DNA of 39,984 nt from an uncultured Arthrobacter sp. (GCA_937873245.1 CALMVY010000200.1:1-39984); one strand, 5' to 3'; positions 7,738 to 15,853 are shown, numbered from the stretch's first letter. Translations and numbers: made by a program. Notes: generated from the sequence alone by a model not told the origin.

Positions 7738-8139
7738 CTACTCCGAGTCGGACGTCGCTGCCGCCTTCGCGGAGGCGTCGTCCCCGAGCTGCAGGTCCAC
7801 GACGGGGCAGTCCTTCCACAGGCGCTCCAGGGCGTAGAACACGCGGTCTTCCTCGTGCTGGACGTGGATGACGACGTCGCCGTAGTCCAGCAGGACCCAG
7901 CGGCCGCCGGAGCGTCCTTCGCGGCGGATCGGCTTGAGCTCGAACTTGGAAAGTTCGTCCTCAATGCCGTCCACGATGGCGTTGACCTGGCGCTCGGACG
8001 GTGCCGAGGCGATCAGGAAGATGTCGGCGAGGGCGAGCCGCTCGCTGACGTCCATGGCGATAATGTCCTCGGCCAGTTTCTCCGCGGCAGCTCGGGCTGC
8101 GTGGCGGGCTGTGGCGATGGATGAATCTGTTGCAGTCAC
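7738..8139 (-). CDS. rsfS: Ribosomal silencing factor RsfS
   Basis: RsfS binds ribosomal protein uL14 on the free 50S subunit and blocks joining with 30S, lowering translation in stationary phase or starvation. The 133-residue protein has the family core: AEDIIAMDVSERLALADIFLIASAPSE in two parts, NAIVDGIEDEL, GRWVLLDYGDVVIHV and FYALERLWKDCP. An Ala/Ser-rich tail follows. The start is GTG at 8139 with AAGGAG five bases upstream. It sits last in the rplU-to-nadD gene string, the standard actinobacterial location. Confidence 0.96.
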   Translation of the reverse strand: MTATDSSIATARHAARAAAEKLAEDIIAMDVSERLALADIFLIASAPSERQVNAIVDGIEDELSKFELKPIRREGRSGGRWVLLDYGDVVIHVQHEEDRVFYALERLWKDCPVVDLQLGDDASAKAAATSDSE

Positions 8140-8149
8140 GGGACTCCTT

Positions 8150-8176
8150 GTTGGGTGAAAAGTCGTTGGGTGAAAA
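8150..8176 (-). repeat. Direct repeat upstream of rsfS
   Basis: Two copies of TTTTCACCCAAC (minus strand; 8165-8176 and 8150-8161) with 15-bp periodicity. The second copy abuts the rsfS Shine-Dalgarno sequence. Confidence 0.7.
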
Positions 8177-8239
8177 ACTTGTGTTGGAAAATACGCGGAT
8201 TGGCCGCCTGACAGGAAGGCAGGGCCAGGACGAAGGTGA

Positions 8240-9568
8240 CTAGCCGGAGAGGCCGGTGATGATCAGGATGATTCCGGCGATCAGCGCCATCACCCCAAGT
8301 GCCAGCACAACCAGCTGCACGAGCCGGAGACGGCGCGCCCTGCCGAGGCCGGCGGTGGCCGCGTCAAGGGGGTCGAGGCCGTAGGCGGAATTCGCGGCAA
8401 CGGGTGTCCTGCCCGTGAAGTCCTCTTCGGTCTGGGCTGCTGCGGGGTTTTCCGCGGCCGGCCGGGATGTGACGTGGGGCGCGGATGCGGCCTTGGCGGC
8501 AGCCTCGGCGCGCGCCAGGACGCCGCCGCGGCCGGTTGCGGACGCAGCCCGCTGGCGGGACGACGCCGGACGGCGGTTGCCGGACTTCCGGGACGGCTCA
8601 ACCCGGGGACCCGGGTTGGTGACCACCGGAACGTAGGTCGTGGCAGGGCGCTTCATGACGGGCCGCTCCACGCCGGGGACCTGGACGAACTCCAGGGGTG
8701 TGACCATGGCCAGGTTGTTGGCCGTGGTGGGATCATTCCGCGCCGGTTCCGGCTTGCTGTTCTGCTCGGCCAGCTTCTGTTTGGCGGCAGCCCGGCGGTT
8801 CAGCACGGCGGCCCGCTCGGCCAGGGCGATCTGCTCCGCCAGCACGGCAGGATCGACGGCGTCGGGGTCGGTGGCGTTGATGTGTTCCATTTTGGCCAGC
8901 TGGTTTTGGGCCTGCTGGGCCAGGAGTTCCCGTGCGGCGAGGGCCTGTTCCACGGTCATTCCCTCGGGACCCTGCCCGCCCGGGGCCTTCTGCCCGACGT
9001 CGGCTTTCTGCCCGCCGTCGGCCTTCTGGCCGTCGTCGGCTTTCTGCCCGGGGGGCCTAATACCGTCGGCGGGAGCGGGCTCTCCGCCGGGCTGGGGAAC
9101 GACAGGCGTGGCCCGGGTGCGCGGAGAAGCGGGGACTATCAGGTTGGCGGATGTTGCCGGCGCGGTTTCCGCCGCCAATTGCAGCAGCCGGAGTTGGCGC
9201 CGGGTGGGCGGTCCGCCGCCGGCGAGGTTGCCTTCTTTTTCGGCAAGTTCCTTGATGGTGCGCAGGGTGGCCCGGTCCCGGGCACGGACCTGCGAGGAGC
9301 GTTCGGCGCCGGCGGTATTGCGGACCGAGTCCACGGGGCCGGGAATCCGGCGGCGGCCGGTGATTTCCGCTTCGGTGGGCTCGCCGGGGTCAACGTCGCC
9401 GGAAGGCCGCGGGGTGCCGGAGGCGGCACTCTTCGATGCAGGGTCATTTGAGGCAGGGGCAACCGCACCGGGACCGGGCGTCCCGGCCTCCTGGCTGGCT
9501 TCCAGGCGTTCATCTCTGGCCTGCCGCAGTTCGCGACGGCTGCGGATTGGTGGCTGTTCCTGACTCAT
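8240..9568 (-). CDS. Low-complexity protein with one C-terminal membrane helix, function unknown
   Basis: 442 residues, not recognised as a named family. The first roughly 400 residues are rich in Ala, Pro, Gln, Arg and Lys, with probable coiled-coil stretches (QALAARELLAQQAQNQLAK; QIALAERAAVLNRRAAAK). Residues about 175-200 are a hexapeptide repeat of QKADxG type. The C-terminus is a single hydrophobic helix (VVLALGVMALIAGIILIITG), so it is probably a tail-anchored protein facing the cytoplasm. Similar proteins commonly sit between nadD and rsfS in Arthrobacter relatives, as I remember. The ATG at 9568 has a weak ribosome site and begins 7 bp after the nadD stop, suggesting co-transcription. 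Confidence 0.75.
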   Translation of the reverse strand: MSQEQPPIRSRRELRQARDERLEASQEAGTPGPGAVAPASNDPASKSAASGTPRPSGDVDPGEPTEAEITGRRRIPGPVDSVRNTAGAERSSQVRARDRATLRTIKELAEKEGNLAGGGPPTRRQLRLLQLAAETAPATSANLIVPASPRTRATPVVPQPGGEPAPADGIRPPGQKADDGQKADGGQKADVGQKAPGGQGPEGMTVEQALAARELLAQQAQNQLAKMEHINATDPDAVDPAVLAEQIALAERAAVLNRRAAAKQKLAEQNSKPEPARNDPTTANNLAMVTPLEFVQVPGVERPVMKRPATTYVPVVTNPGPRVEPSRKSGNRRPASSRQRAASATGRGGVLARAEAAAKAASAPHVTSRPAAENPAAAQTEEDFTGRTPVAANSAYGLDPLDAATAGLGRARRLRLVQLVVLALGVMALIAGIILIITGLSG

Positions 9569-9575
9569 TGCAAAC

Positions 9576-10262
9576 TCATTCGGTGCTGGCGGGTTGGGCT
9601 ATCTCGGTGCTTCGGTCATAGCGTGCGGCGCCGTTGCCGGCGGAGGTGTCTCCGGTCTCGGGGTCGCCTCCGTACAGTCCGTACTTGGCGATGTACTGGA
9701 CCACGCCGTCCGGGACGAGGTACCAGACGGGGTTCCCGGCCGCCACCCTGGCGCGGCAGTCGGTCGAGGAGATCGCCATGGCGGGAACCTCCAGGAGGCT
9801 GACGTCCGTGCGGCCCATCCCGTCCAGGACGTGGCCGGGCCGGGTGACGCCGACGAAGTGGGCGAGGGACCACAGTTCGTCGATGTCCTTCCAGGACAGG
9901 ATCTGGGCCAGGGCGTCGGCTCCGGTGATGAAGAACAGGTCCGCCTCGGGCCGCAGCGTGTGGAGGTCCCGGAGGGTATCGATCGTGTACGTCGGGCCGG
10001 GGCGGTCCACGTCCACCCTGCTGACGGTGAAGCGCGGATTCGAGGCGGTGGCGATGACGGTCATGAGGTACCGGTGCTCGGCCTCGCTGACTTTTTTGCT
10101 CATCTTCTGCCAGGGCTGGCCCGTGGGCACGAAGACCACTTCGTCCAAGTCGAACTTGGCCGCGACCTCGCTGGCCGCGACAAGGTGGCCGTGATGGATG
10201 GGGTCGAACGTGCCACCCATCACACCCAGACGCAGGCGGCGCTTGGCGCCGCGCTGCTTCAT
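9576..10262 (-). CDS. nadD: Nicotinate-nucleotide adenylyltransferase
   Basis: NadD joins nicotinate mononucleotide and ATP to give deamido-NAD, an essential step of NAD synthesis. The 228-residue protein has the nucleotidyltransferase signature GGTFDPIHHGHL near the N-terminus, then FVPTGQPWQK, RYLMTVIAT, GPTYTIDTLRDL, FFITGADAL and a C-terminal SSTDCRARV (the ISST(x)xR-type motif). I start at the ATG at 10262. The open frame reaches 10340, but those residues are Thr/Arg-rich, lack family similarity, and overlap the 3' end of the small membrane-protein gene upstream. There is no strong ribosome site, so coupling to that gene 13 bp upstream is likely. A C-terminal extension past GLYGGDPE is variable in the family. 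Confidence 0.95.
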   Translation of the reverse strand: MKQRGAKRRLRLGVMGGTFDPIHHGHLVAASEVAAKFDLDEVVFVPTGQPWQKMSKKVSEAEHRYLMTVIATASNPRFTVSRVDVDRPGPTYTIDTLRDLHTLRPEADLFFITGADALAQILSWKDIDELWSLAHFVGVTRPGHVLDGMGRTDVSLLEVPAMAISSTDCRARVAAGNPVWYLVPDGVVQYIAKYGLYGGDPETGDTSAGNGAARYDRSTEIAQPASTE

Positions 10263-10275
10263 GGTGGCAGGAATA

Positions 10276-10515
10276 TTAGTGCCCTTGGCCGTGATCGTGC
10301 TTGTTCGGGTGCTGGCGGTGCGGATCCGCGTGCTCCTCAACGGCTGCGTGGCGCTTGCCCAGGTTCGAGTAGGACAGCGTGACGAACAGCATGATCATCA
10401 GGACCGCGAACATGATGGCGCCGATGACGAACGGTGGTGCAATAAGCGGCGCGAGTTCCTCTTGGCCTGATTCGCCGGCGGCGGCGACGATTGTGGCGAT
10501 CTGCTGCGAGAGCAT
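10276..10515 (-). CDS. Small single-pass membrane protein, unknown function
   Basis: 79 residues with a short polar N-terminus, a hydrophobic helix (PPFVIGAIMFAVLMIMLFVTLSY, about residues 35-57) and a charged, His-rich tail ending HPNKHDHGQGH. The ATG at 10515 is supported by GGGGAG about five bases upstream. A longer frame from 10536 has no ribosome site. Small membrane proteins at this place between proA and nadD are common in Micrococcaceae, but no function is known to me. The His-rich tail might bind metal, which is speculative. Confidence 0.75.
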   Translation of the reverse strand: MLSQQIATIVAAAGESGQEELAPLIAPPFVIGAIMFAVLMIMLFVTLSYSNLGKRHAAVEEHADPHRQHPNKHDHGQGH

Positions 10516-10595
10516 GTTCTCCCCTAGTAAGTTCAAGAATTTACGACGGCGGGTACCCCCGCCGTTCCGGACTTCTGTTCCATATTACAGCGTTG

Positions 10596-11999
10596 CTAGG
10601 CCCTGATCTGGCCCTCGCCCTGGACGATCCACTTCGTGGTGGTCAGTTCCGTCAGACCCATCGGGCCGCGGGCATGCAGCTTCTGGGTAGAAATGCCCAC
10701 TTCGGCGCCCAGGCCCAGCTCACCGCCGTCGGTGAAGCGGGTGGAGGCGTTCACGATCACGGCGGCCGAATCAACCTCCGCGATGAACCGCTCAGCGTTG
10801 GCGAGGTCGTTGGTCAGGATGGCTTCGGTGTGCCCGGTGGACCAGGTGCGGATGTGCTTGACGGCGTCGTCCAGGCTGTCCACCATGGCCACGGCGAGGT
10901 CCAGGTCCATGTATTCGGTGGCCCAGTCCTCATCGGTGGCGGGGACCGAATCGACCGATGCCGGCAGCGCGGCCCGGATCCGTTCGTCGGTGTGAAGCGT
11001 GACGCCGGCGGCACGCAGCGCGGCAGCGACGGCGGGCAGGACGGTCGACTTTGAGTGGACCAGCAGGGTTTCCACGGTGTTGCAGACGCTGGGCCGCTGG
11101 GTCTTGGCGTTCAGCAGGATCTCCACGGCCATGTCCTCGTTCGCGGACGCGTCCAGGAAGATGTGCACATTGCCTTCCCCGGTCTCGATCACCGGAACCC
11201 TGGCGTTGTTCACGACGGACTGGATCAGTTCCCGGCCGCCGCGGGGAATCAGGACGTCGACGCGTCCGCGGGCGCGCATCAGGGCGTTGGCGCCGTCGCG
11301 GCCGTACTGGTCGACGCTCTGCACTGCATCGGAAGGGAGGCCCACCGAGTCGAGGGCGTCCCGGAGCACGGTGACGAGGGCAGCGTTGGTGGCGGCAGCG
11401 GCTGTCCCGCCGCGCAGGATGACGGCGTTGCCGCTCTTGAGTCCGAGCCCGGCGATGTCCACGGTGACGTTGGGGCGCGCCTCGTAGATGGCGGCCACAA
11501 CGCCCATGGGCACGTTGACCTGACGGAGCCGCAGCCCGTTGGGCAGGGTCTGGCCGCGCACCACGTTGCCGACCGGATCCGGCAGGTTGGCGAGGCTTTC
11601 CAGGGCAGCGGCGAGGGCGTCGATGCGGGCGCCCGTGAGGGTGAGTCGGTCCAGCATGGCCGCGGACGTGCCGTTGGCCTTTCCGGCGGCAACGTCTTTG
11701 GCGTTGGCGGCGAGGATCCCGGACCTCCGCTCCACCAGCGCGGCCGCGACGGCGCGCAGGCCCCGGTCCTTCCAGGCCCGGTTGGCGCGGGCCATCCTGC
11801 GGGCGGCCTGGCGCGAGCGGTCGGCGATGGCGTGGACCGCCGCCTCGACGTCGTGTGCTTCGCCGGTGCCGGCGGCGTCCGGAGGCGTGTCCGGGCCGGC
11901 CTCACGGCTGCCTTCCGCCGGTCCGTCGGCGGGGAGCAGACCTTCGGCGAACAGCTTCTCGGCAAGCACGGCGGAGCGGGGGGTCAGGGCCTCAGTCAT
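10596..11999 (-). CDS. proA: Glutamate-5-semialdehyde dehydrogenase
   Basis: ProA reduces gamma-glutamyl phosphate to glutamate-5-semialdehyde with NADPH in proline synthesis and works with ProB encoded immediately upstream. The 467-residue protein has the GPR core: VRQVN-type segment LRLRQVNVPMGVVAAIYEAR, NVTVDIAGLGLKSGNAVILR, and the catalytic-cysteine motif PSVCNTVETLLVH. TRFTDGGELGLGAEVGIST and HARGPMGLTEL complete the C-terminus. An Ala/Gly/Asp-rich insertion at about 20-50 makes it longer than the usual 410-430 residues. The start is ATG at 11999, 26 bp after the proB stop. Confidence 0.96.
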   Translation of the reverse strand: MTEALTPRSAVLAEKLFAEGLLPADGPAEGSREAGPDTPPDAAGTGEAHDVEAAVHAIADRSRQAARRMARANRAWKDRGLRAVAAALVERRSGILAANAKDVAAGKANGTSAAMLDRLTLTGARIDALAAALESLANLPDPVGNVVRGQTLPNGLRLRQVNVPMGVVAAIYEARPNVTVDIAGLGLKSGNAVILRGGTAAAATNAALVTVLRDALDSVGLPSDAVQSVDQYGRDGANALMRARGRVDVLIPRGGRELIQSVVNNARVPVIETGEGNVHIFLDASANEDMAVEILLNAKTQRPSVCNTVETLLVHSKSTVLPAVAAALRAAGVTLHTDERIRAALPASVDSVPATDEDWATEYMDLDLAVAMVDSLDDAVKHIRTWSTGHTEAILTNDLANAERFIAEVDSAAVIVNASTRFTDGGELGLGAEVGISTQKLHARGPMGLTELTTTKWIVQGEGQIRA

Positions 12000-12025
12000 G
12001 GTTCCAGTTTAGGCGAGCAGGAGGC

Positions 12026-13210
12026 TTAGACCAGCACCAGATCGTCAACATGAACAACTACCCGGTCATATCCGCGGCCGAGCGTCTCCCCGAGCTCCTT
12101 GGTGGAGCGGCCCAGCATCTGCGGGAGTTCGGCGGCGGCATAGTTGACCAGTCCGCGGGCGATCACCGTCCCGTCGGGCGAGACCATCTCGACGGCGTCC
12201 CCCGCTTCGAAGTGTCCGTGCACGGCGGAAATGCCGGCCGGCAGCAGCGAGGTGCGGCGGTCCCGCACAGCCAGGACGGCGCCGTCGTCGAGCACCAGGG
12301 TGCCCTCCACGGAGGCGAGGTGCGCCAGCCAGAGCAGGCGGACGGGCTTGCGGGAGCCGTTGACGGAGAACCAGGTTCCCACGTCCTTGCCCGCCAGTGC
12401 GGCGGCGGCGTTCCCGGTGGAGGTGACCAGCGCCGGGATTCCGGAGCCGGCGGCGATGGTGGCCGCTTCGACCTTGGTGACCATTCCCCCGGTGCCTGTT
12501 CCTGCCTTGCCGGTGCGTCCGATGGTCACGCCGTCGAGGTCCTGCGGGCCGGTGACATGGGAGATCCGCTTCGCGCCGTGCGCGGGAGGCCCGTCGTAGA
12601 GGGAGTCGACGTCGGAGAGCAGCACCAGCGCGTCGGCGCGGACCAGGTGGGCCACGAGGGCCGCGAGCCTGTCGTTGTCGCCGAAGCGGATCTCGTGGGT
12701 GGCGACGGTGTCGTTTTCGTTGACGACGGGCACCACCCCGAGGTTGAGCAGACGGTCGAGGGCGCGCAGGGCGTTGGTGTGCTGGCTGCGGCGCATGAAG
12801 TCTTCGGCGGTGAGGAGCACCTGGCTGACGGTGACGCCGTGGGCGCCGAAGGCGTGTGTGTAGCGGGCCATCAGCAGGCCCTGGCCCACGCTGGCGGCGG
12901 CCTGCTGGGTGGCGAGGTCGCGCGGTCGCTTCGCGAGCCCGAGCGGGGCGAGCCCGGCGGAGATCGCGCCGGAGGACACCAGGATGATCTCCGTGCCGGC
13001 GTTGCGCTGGTGCGCGAGGGCGTCGGCGAGGTCGGTCAGGGCCTCTTCGGAGATGCCGCCCTTGATGGAGGTCAGCGACGACGATCCGACCTTGACCACG
13101 ATCCGGCGCGCCCCGGACAGCACGGACCGGTCCGGGGCCGGCCTGTCTGCGGCCTCGCGGCGGTCCGGGGTGACCGCCGCACCGCGTTCAGTGACGGCCT
13201 TACTCGTCAT
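12026..13210 (-). CDS. proB: Glutamate 5-kinase with PUA domain
   Basis: ProB phosphorylates glutamate at the gamma carboxyl, the committed and feedback-inhibited step of proline synthesis. The amino-acid kinase domain shows RRIVVKVGSSSLTS, VSSGAISAGLAPLGL, VVNENDTVATHEIRFGDND, LLSDVDSLYD and GTGTGGMVTKVEAA. A C-terminal PUA domain follows (about residues 290-390; GAVLAVRDRRTSLLPAGI and ARGLVNY). I use the ATG at 13210, giving 394 residues. A GTG at 13228 would add six residues, and AAGGAG lies only one base before it, too close for normal initiation. Either way the start overlaps the obgE 3' end, so translation is probably coupled. Confidence 0.94.
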   Translation of the reverse strand: MTSKAVTERGAAVTPDRREAADRPAPDRSVLSGARRIVVKVGSSSLTSIKGGISEEALTDLADALAHQRNAGTEIILVSSGAISAGLAPLGLAKRPRDLATQQAAASVGQGLLMARYTHAFGAHGVTVSQVLLTAEDFMRRSQHTNALRALDRLLNLGVVPVVNENDTVATHEIRFGDNDRLAALVAHLVRADALVLLSDVDSLYDGPPAHGAKRISHVTGPQDLDGVTIGRTGKAGTGTGGMVTKVEAATIAAGSGIPALVTSTGNAAAALAGKDVGTWFSVNGSRKPVRLLWLAHLASVEGTLVLDDGAVLAVRDRRTSLLPAGISAVHGHFEAGDAVEMVSPDGTVIARGLVNYAAAELPQMLGRSTKELGETLGRGYDRVVVHVDDLVLV

Positions 13211-14789
13211 CTGTTGCGCCCAGTCCACTCTCCTTGAGCGGCTTGGCGGCCCGGCGTCCGCTGACGGATTCGGTCCAGATGCCGGCCTTGCGCTCCGCTT
13301 CGAGTTCGGCGCGGGCGGCAGCCTTGGCCTCGCGGCGTTCGATCTGATCCTCGCGCTTCTGCCCGCGGGTGGGGCGGTCGCCGATGTCGGCGAAGCGCAC
13401 GTCGGTGCCGCGCGGTGCCGCCAGCAGTTCGGCGCCGGCCATCATGGTGGGCTCCCAGTCGAAGACGACGCCGTCGTCCTCGCCGATGACCACCATGTCG
13501 CCGGGCTTGGCGCCCTGCTTGAAGAGTTCGTTTTCGACGCCGAGCTTGGCCAGCCGGTCGGCCAGGAAGCCGATGGCCTCCTCGTTGGTGAAGTCGGTCT
13601 GCTTGACCCACCGCACGGGCTTGTCGCCCAGGACGCGGAACAGCGGCTCCAGGTTCTTCTCTTCGCGGCGGATCTTGAAGCCGGACTCGTTGACGGCGCG
13701 GGGCTTGAGGACCGGGGCCTGCACCTTCGGCGGGGCAGCGGCTACGGCGTCGCGGGCGGCCTGGACGATCTCGGCCATGGCAAAGCCGAGCTGGCGGAGG
13801 CCTTCGTGGCTGGTCGCCGAGATTTCGAAGACCCTGTAGCCGCGGGACTCCAGCTCGGGGCGGACGAATTCGGCCATGTCCTTGCCGTCGGGCAGGTCCA
13901 CCTTGTTCAGGGCAACCAGGCGGGGGCGGTGGTTCAGGGGAACCACCTCGCCGTCTGAGCCCGCGTAGCTCATGTCCACGGCGTACTTCTCGAGCTCGGC
14001 CTCGATGACGGCGAGGTCGGAGAGCGGATCGCGGTCCGATTCGAGCGTGCCGCAGTCAAGGACGTGGACCAGGGCAGCGCAGCGCTCGACGTGGCGCAGG
14101 AAGTGGTGGCCGAGGCCCTTGCCTTCGCTGGCGCCTTCGATGAGGCCCGGGACGTCGGCGATGGTGAAGCGCACGTCTCCGGCCTGGACGACGCCGAGGT
14201 TCGGGATCAGGGTGGTGAACGGGTAGTCGGCGATCTTGGGCCGCGCGGCGGACATGGCGGCGATCAGGCTGGACTTGCCGGCGGACGGGAACCCGACCAG
14301 GGCGATGTCGGCGATGGACTTCAGTTCCAGGACGACGTCGCTGGATTCGCCTTCGATGCCGAGCAGCGCGAAGCCGGGGGCGCGGCGCTTCTGCGAGGAG
14401 AGCGAGGCGTTGCCGAGGCCGCCGATGCCGCCGGCTGCGGCGACGTATTCTGCGCCTTCGCTGACGAGGTCCGCGAGGACTTCGCCAGACTTGGACTTAA
14501 CTACGGTGCCAATCGGGACCGGAAGAATCAGGGTTTCACCGTGTTTGCCGGCGCGCCAGTCACCCATGCCGGGGCCGCCGTTGGTGGCGTGCCGGTGCGG
14601 GGCGTGGTGGTAGTCCAGCAGGGTGGTGGTCTGGGGGTCCACGCGCAGGATGACGTCGCCGCCATTGCCGCCGTTGCCGCCGTCGGGACCGCCGAGCGGC
14701 TTGAACTTCTCGCGGTGGACGGAGACACAACCGTGGCCGCCGGTACCGCCGGATACGTGCAGTACTACCCGGTCTACAAAGCTGGCCAC
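13200..14789 (-). CDS. obgE: Obg/CgtA GTPase
   Basis: An essential ribosome-associated GTPase involved in 50S assembly and stress signalling. The 529-residue protein has an N-terminal glycine-rich Obg domain (about 1-158; VVLHVSGGTGGHGC, GGPDGGNGGNGGDV). The G domain has GFPSAGKSSL as the P-loop, FTTLIPNLG as switch I, DVPGLIEGASEGKGLG as G3, and NKVDL as G4. A C-terminal OCT domain follows (about 350-430; FRVLGDKPVRW). A basic tail of about 60 residues rich in Arg, Glu and Ala extends it as in other actinobacteria. The start is GTG at 14789 with GAGGAG seven bases upstream. It lies downstream of rpmA beyond a terminator-like hairpin. Confidence 0.97.
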   Translation of the reverse strand: MASFVDRVVLHVSGGTGGHGCVSVHREKFKPLGGPDGGNGGNGGDVILRVDPQTTTLLDYHHAPHRHATNGGPGMGDWRAGKHGETLILPVPIGTVVKSKSGEVLADLVSEGAEYVAAAGGIGGLGNASLSSQKRRAPGFALLGIEGESSDVVLELKSIADIALVGFPSAGKSSLIAAMSAARPKIADYPFTTLIPNLGVVQAGDVRFTIADVPGLIEGASEGKGLGHHFLRHVERCAALVHVLDCGTLESDRDPLSDLAVIEAELEKYAVDMSYAGSDGEVVPLNHRPRLVALNKVDLPDGKDMAEFVRPELESRGYRVFEISATSHEGLRQLGFAMAEIVQAARDAVAAAPPKVQAPVLKPRAVNESGFKIRREEKNLEPLFRVLGDKPVRWVKQTDFTNEEAIGFLADRLAKLGVENELFKQGAKPGDMVVIGEDDGVVFDWEPTMMAGAELLAAPRGTDVRFADIGDRPTRGQKREDQIERREAKAAARAELEAERKAGIWTESVSGRRAAKPLKESGLGATDDE

Positions 14790-14849
14790 GTGGATCTCCT
14801 CAGTGCTGTTCCTCGGGGTCCGAAGACGCCCAAGATGATTGTAATGCGG

Positions 14850-14890
14850 TTAAAACACCGGTGGAGCGGACCTAATGGCCCGCCCCACCG
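14850..14890 (-). terminator. Terminator-like hairpin between rpmA and obgE
   Basis: On the minus strand a GC-rich stem (CGGTGG...CCACCG with inner GCGG/CCGC; 14859-14890) is followed by GTGTTTTAA. It may partly terminate the ribosomal-protein transcript, so that obgE-proBA is expressed at a lower level or from read-through. Confidence 0.65.
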
Positions 14891-14905
14891 ATTTAAGACT
14901 TGTTG

Positions 14906-15169
14906 TTACTCTGCAGCTGCAGCAGCCACAATGTTCACAACGCGACGACCGCGGCGGGTGCCGAACTCGACAGCGCCGGGGGTCAGAGCGAACAGGGTGT
15001 CGTCGCCGCCGCGGCCTACGCCGGCGCCCGGGTGGAAGTGGGTGCCACGCTGGCGGACGATGATCTCGCCTGCGGAAACTACCTGGCCGCCGAAGCGCTT
15101 GACGCCGAGGTACTGGGCGTTCGAGTCACGACCGTTGCGAGTGGAGCTCGCGCCTTTTTTATGTGCCAT
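14906..15169 (-). CDS. rpmA: 50S ribosomal protein bL27
   Basis: bL27 lies near the peptidyl-transferase centre of the large ribosomal subunit. The 87-residue product begins MAHKKGASSTRNGRDS, the family signature, followed by LGVKRFGGQ and a repeat-like GTHFHPGAGVG. It lacks the cleavable N-terminal extension found in Firmicutes. The start is ATG at 15169, 61 bp after the rplU stop. It forms the standard rplU-rpmA pair. Confidence 0.99.
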   Translation of the reverse strand: MAHKKGASSTRNGRDSNAQYLGVKRFGGQVVSAGEIIVRQRGTHFHPGAGVGRGGDDTLFALTPGAVEFGTRRGRRVVNIVAAAAAE

Positions 15170-15230
15170 TTGGAAATGCCTGCCTTAAAATTCTGGGGAA
15201 TCTGCTGAAAACCTGAACAGTAACGATTAG

Positions 15231-15539
15231 TTACTTGATACCGGTGATCTTGACCTTGGTCAATTCCTGACGGTGACCCTGGCGCTTCTTGTAACCGGTC
15301 TTGTTCTTGAACTTCTGGATGACGATCTTGGGACCGCGAAGGTCCTCAAGGATCTCAGCCGTAACCTTTACCTTGGCCAGGTCCGAAGCTGCAGACGTGA
15401 CCTTGTCACCGTCTACCAGGAGCAGTGCGGGCAACTCAAAGGTGCTGCCGGCTCCACCGGGGACGCGGTTCAGGGTAACGAAGTCTCCAACGGAAACCTT
15501 CTCTTGGCGGCCGCCTGCGCGGACAATCGCGTACACCAC
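15231..15539 (-). CDS. rplU: 50S ribosomal protein bL21
   Basis: bL21 is a large-subunit protein contacting 23S rRNA. The 102-residue product starts VYAIVRAGGRQEKV after a GTG initiator, contains FELPALLLVDGD, and ends in the signature KNKTGYKKRQGHRQ followed by TKVKITGIK. I use GTG at 15539, which gives the usual family N-terminus MVYAIV. A GTG at 15551 would add four residues (MSSP) and has its own purine-rich GAGAGAA directly upstream, so the start is not fully settled. It heads the rplU-rpmA transcript, with a leader near 200 bases. Confidence 0.96.
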   Translation of the reverse strand: MVYAIVRAGGRQEKVSVGDFVTLNRVPGGAGSTFELPALLLVDGDKVTSAASDLAKVKVTAEILEDLRGPKIVIQKFKNKTGYKKRQGHRQELTKVKITGIK

Positions 15540-15636
15540 TGGGGAACTCACTTCTCTCGACGTTTATTACTAGATTTGCGTGCGGAACCTGGGTCCAATG
15601 AATTTGGTCCGGCTCACGCTGTGCCTCTACGCCGGT

Positions 15637-15655
15637 GGATTTCCCAAGGGAATCC
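15637..15655 (-). promoter_or_regulatory. Hairpin in the rplU leader
   Basis: Minus strand GGATTCCC-TT-GGGAAATCC, a near-perfect stem with one extra A, about 100 bases before the rplU start. Autoregulatory leaders are known for L21 operons in other bacteria. Whether this hairpin acts that way is inference. Confidence 0.4.
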
Positions 15656-15744
15656 ATGAGCTATCCCGTGGACAAACGCACCCGAAATCGAGTGGAGCGT
15701 CCTCAAGGTCATAACCCAAGTGTTGGCGTAAGCACCGAAGATCT

Positions 15745-15774
15745 AGACTACGCTAATTTTGCCTTCGGCCGCAA
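15745..15774 (-). promoter_or_regulatory. Probable promoter of rplU-rpmA
   Basis: TTGCGG (15769-15774) and TAGTCT (15745-15750), 18 bp apart on the minus strand. This places the transcript start near 15738 and a leader of about 200 bases ahead of rplU. Confidence 0.4.
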
Positions 15775-15782
15775 ATGAGGCT

Positions 15783-15853
15783 GGTTCCGAAGGGAGGTAC
15801 GTGATAGGCGCCACTCTGTATGGACAGAGCCTGCCGCAACGACTTCCGGAACC
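15783..15853. repeat. Two-tier imperfect palindrome between tenA end and rplU promoter
   Basis: The outer arms GGTTCCGAAG (15783-15792) and CTTCCGGAACC (ending 15853) pair with one bulge. Inside is a hairpin CTCTGT-ATGG-ACAGAG (15814-15829) flanked by GGC/GCC. It lies about 40 bases after the thiD-tenA stop and upstream of the rplU promoter. It has no T tract, so it is not a classical intrinsic terminator. Confidence 0.5.

Noticed and set aside
10263..10340. Extended N-terminus for NadD
   Set aside because: The added residues are Thr/Arg-rich, overlap the upstream small membrane-protein gene, and precede the normal family start.
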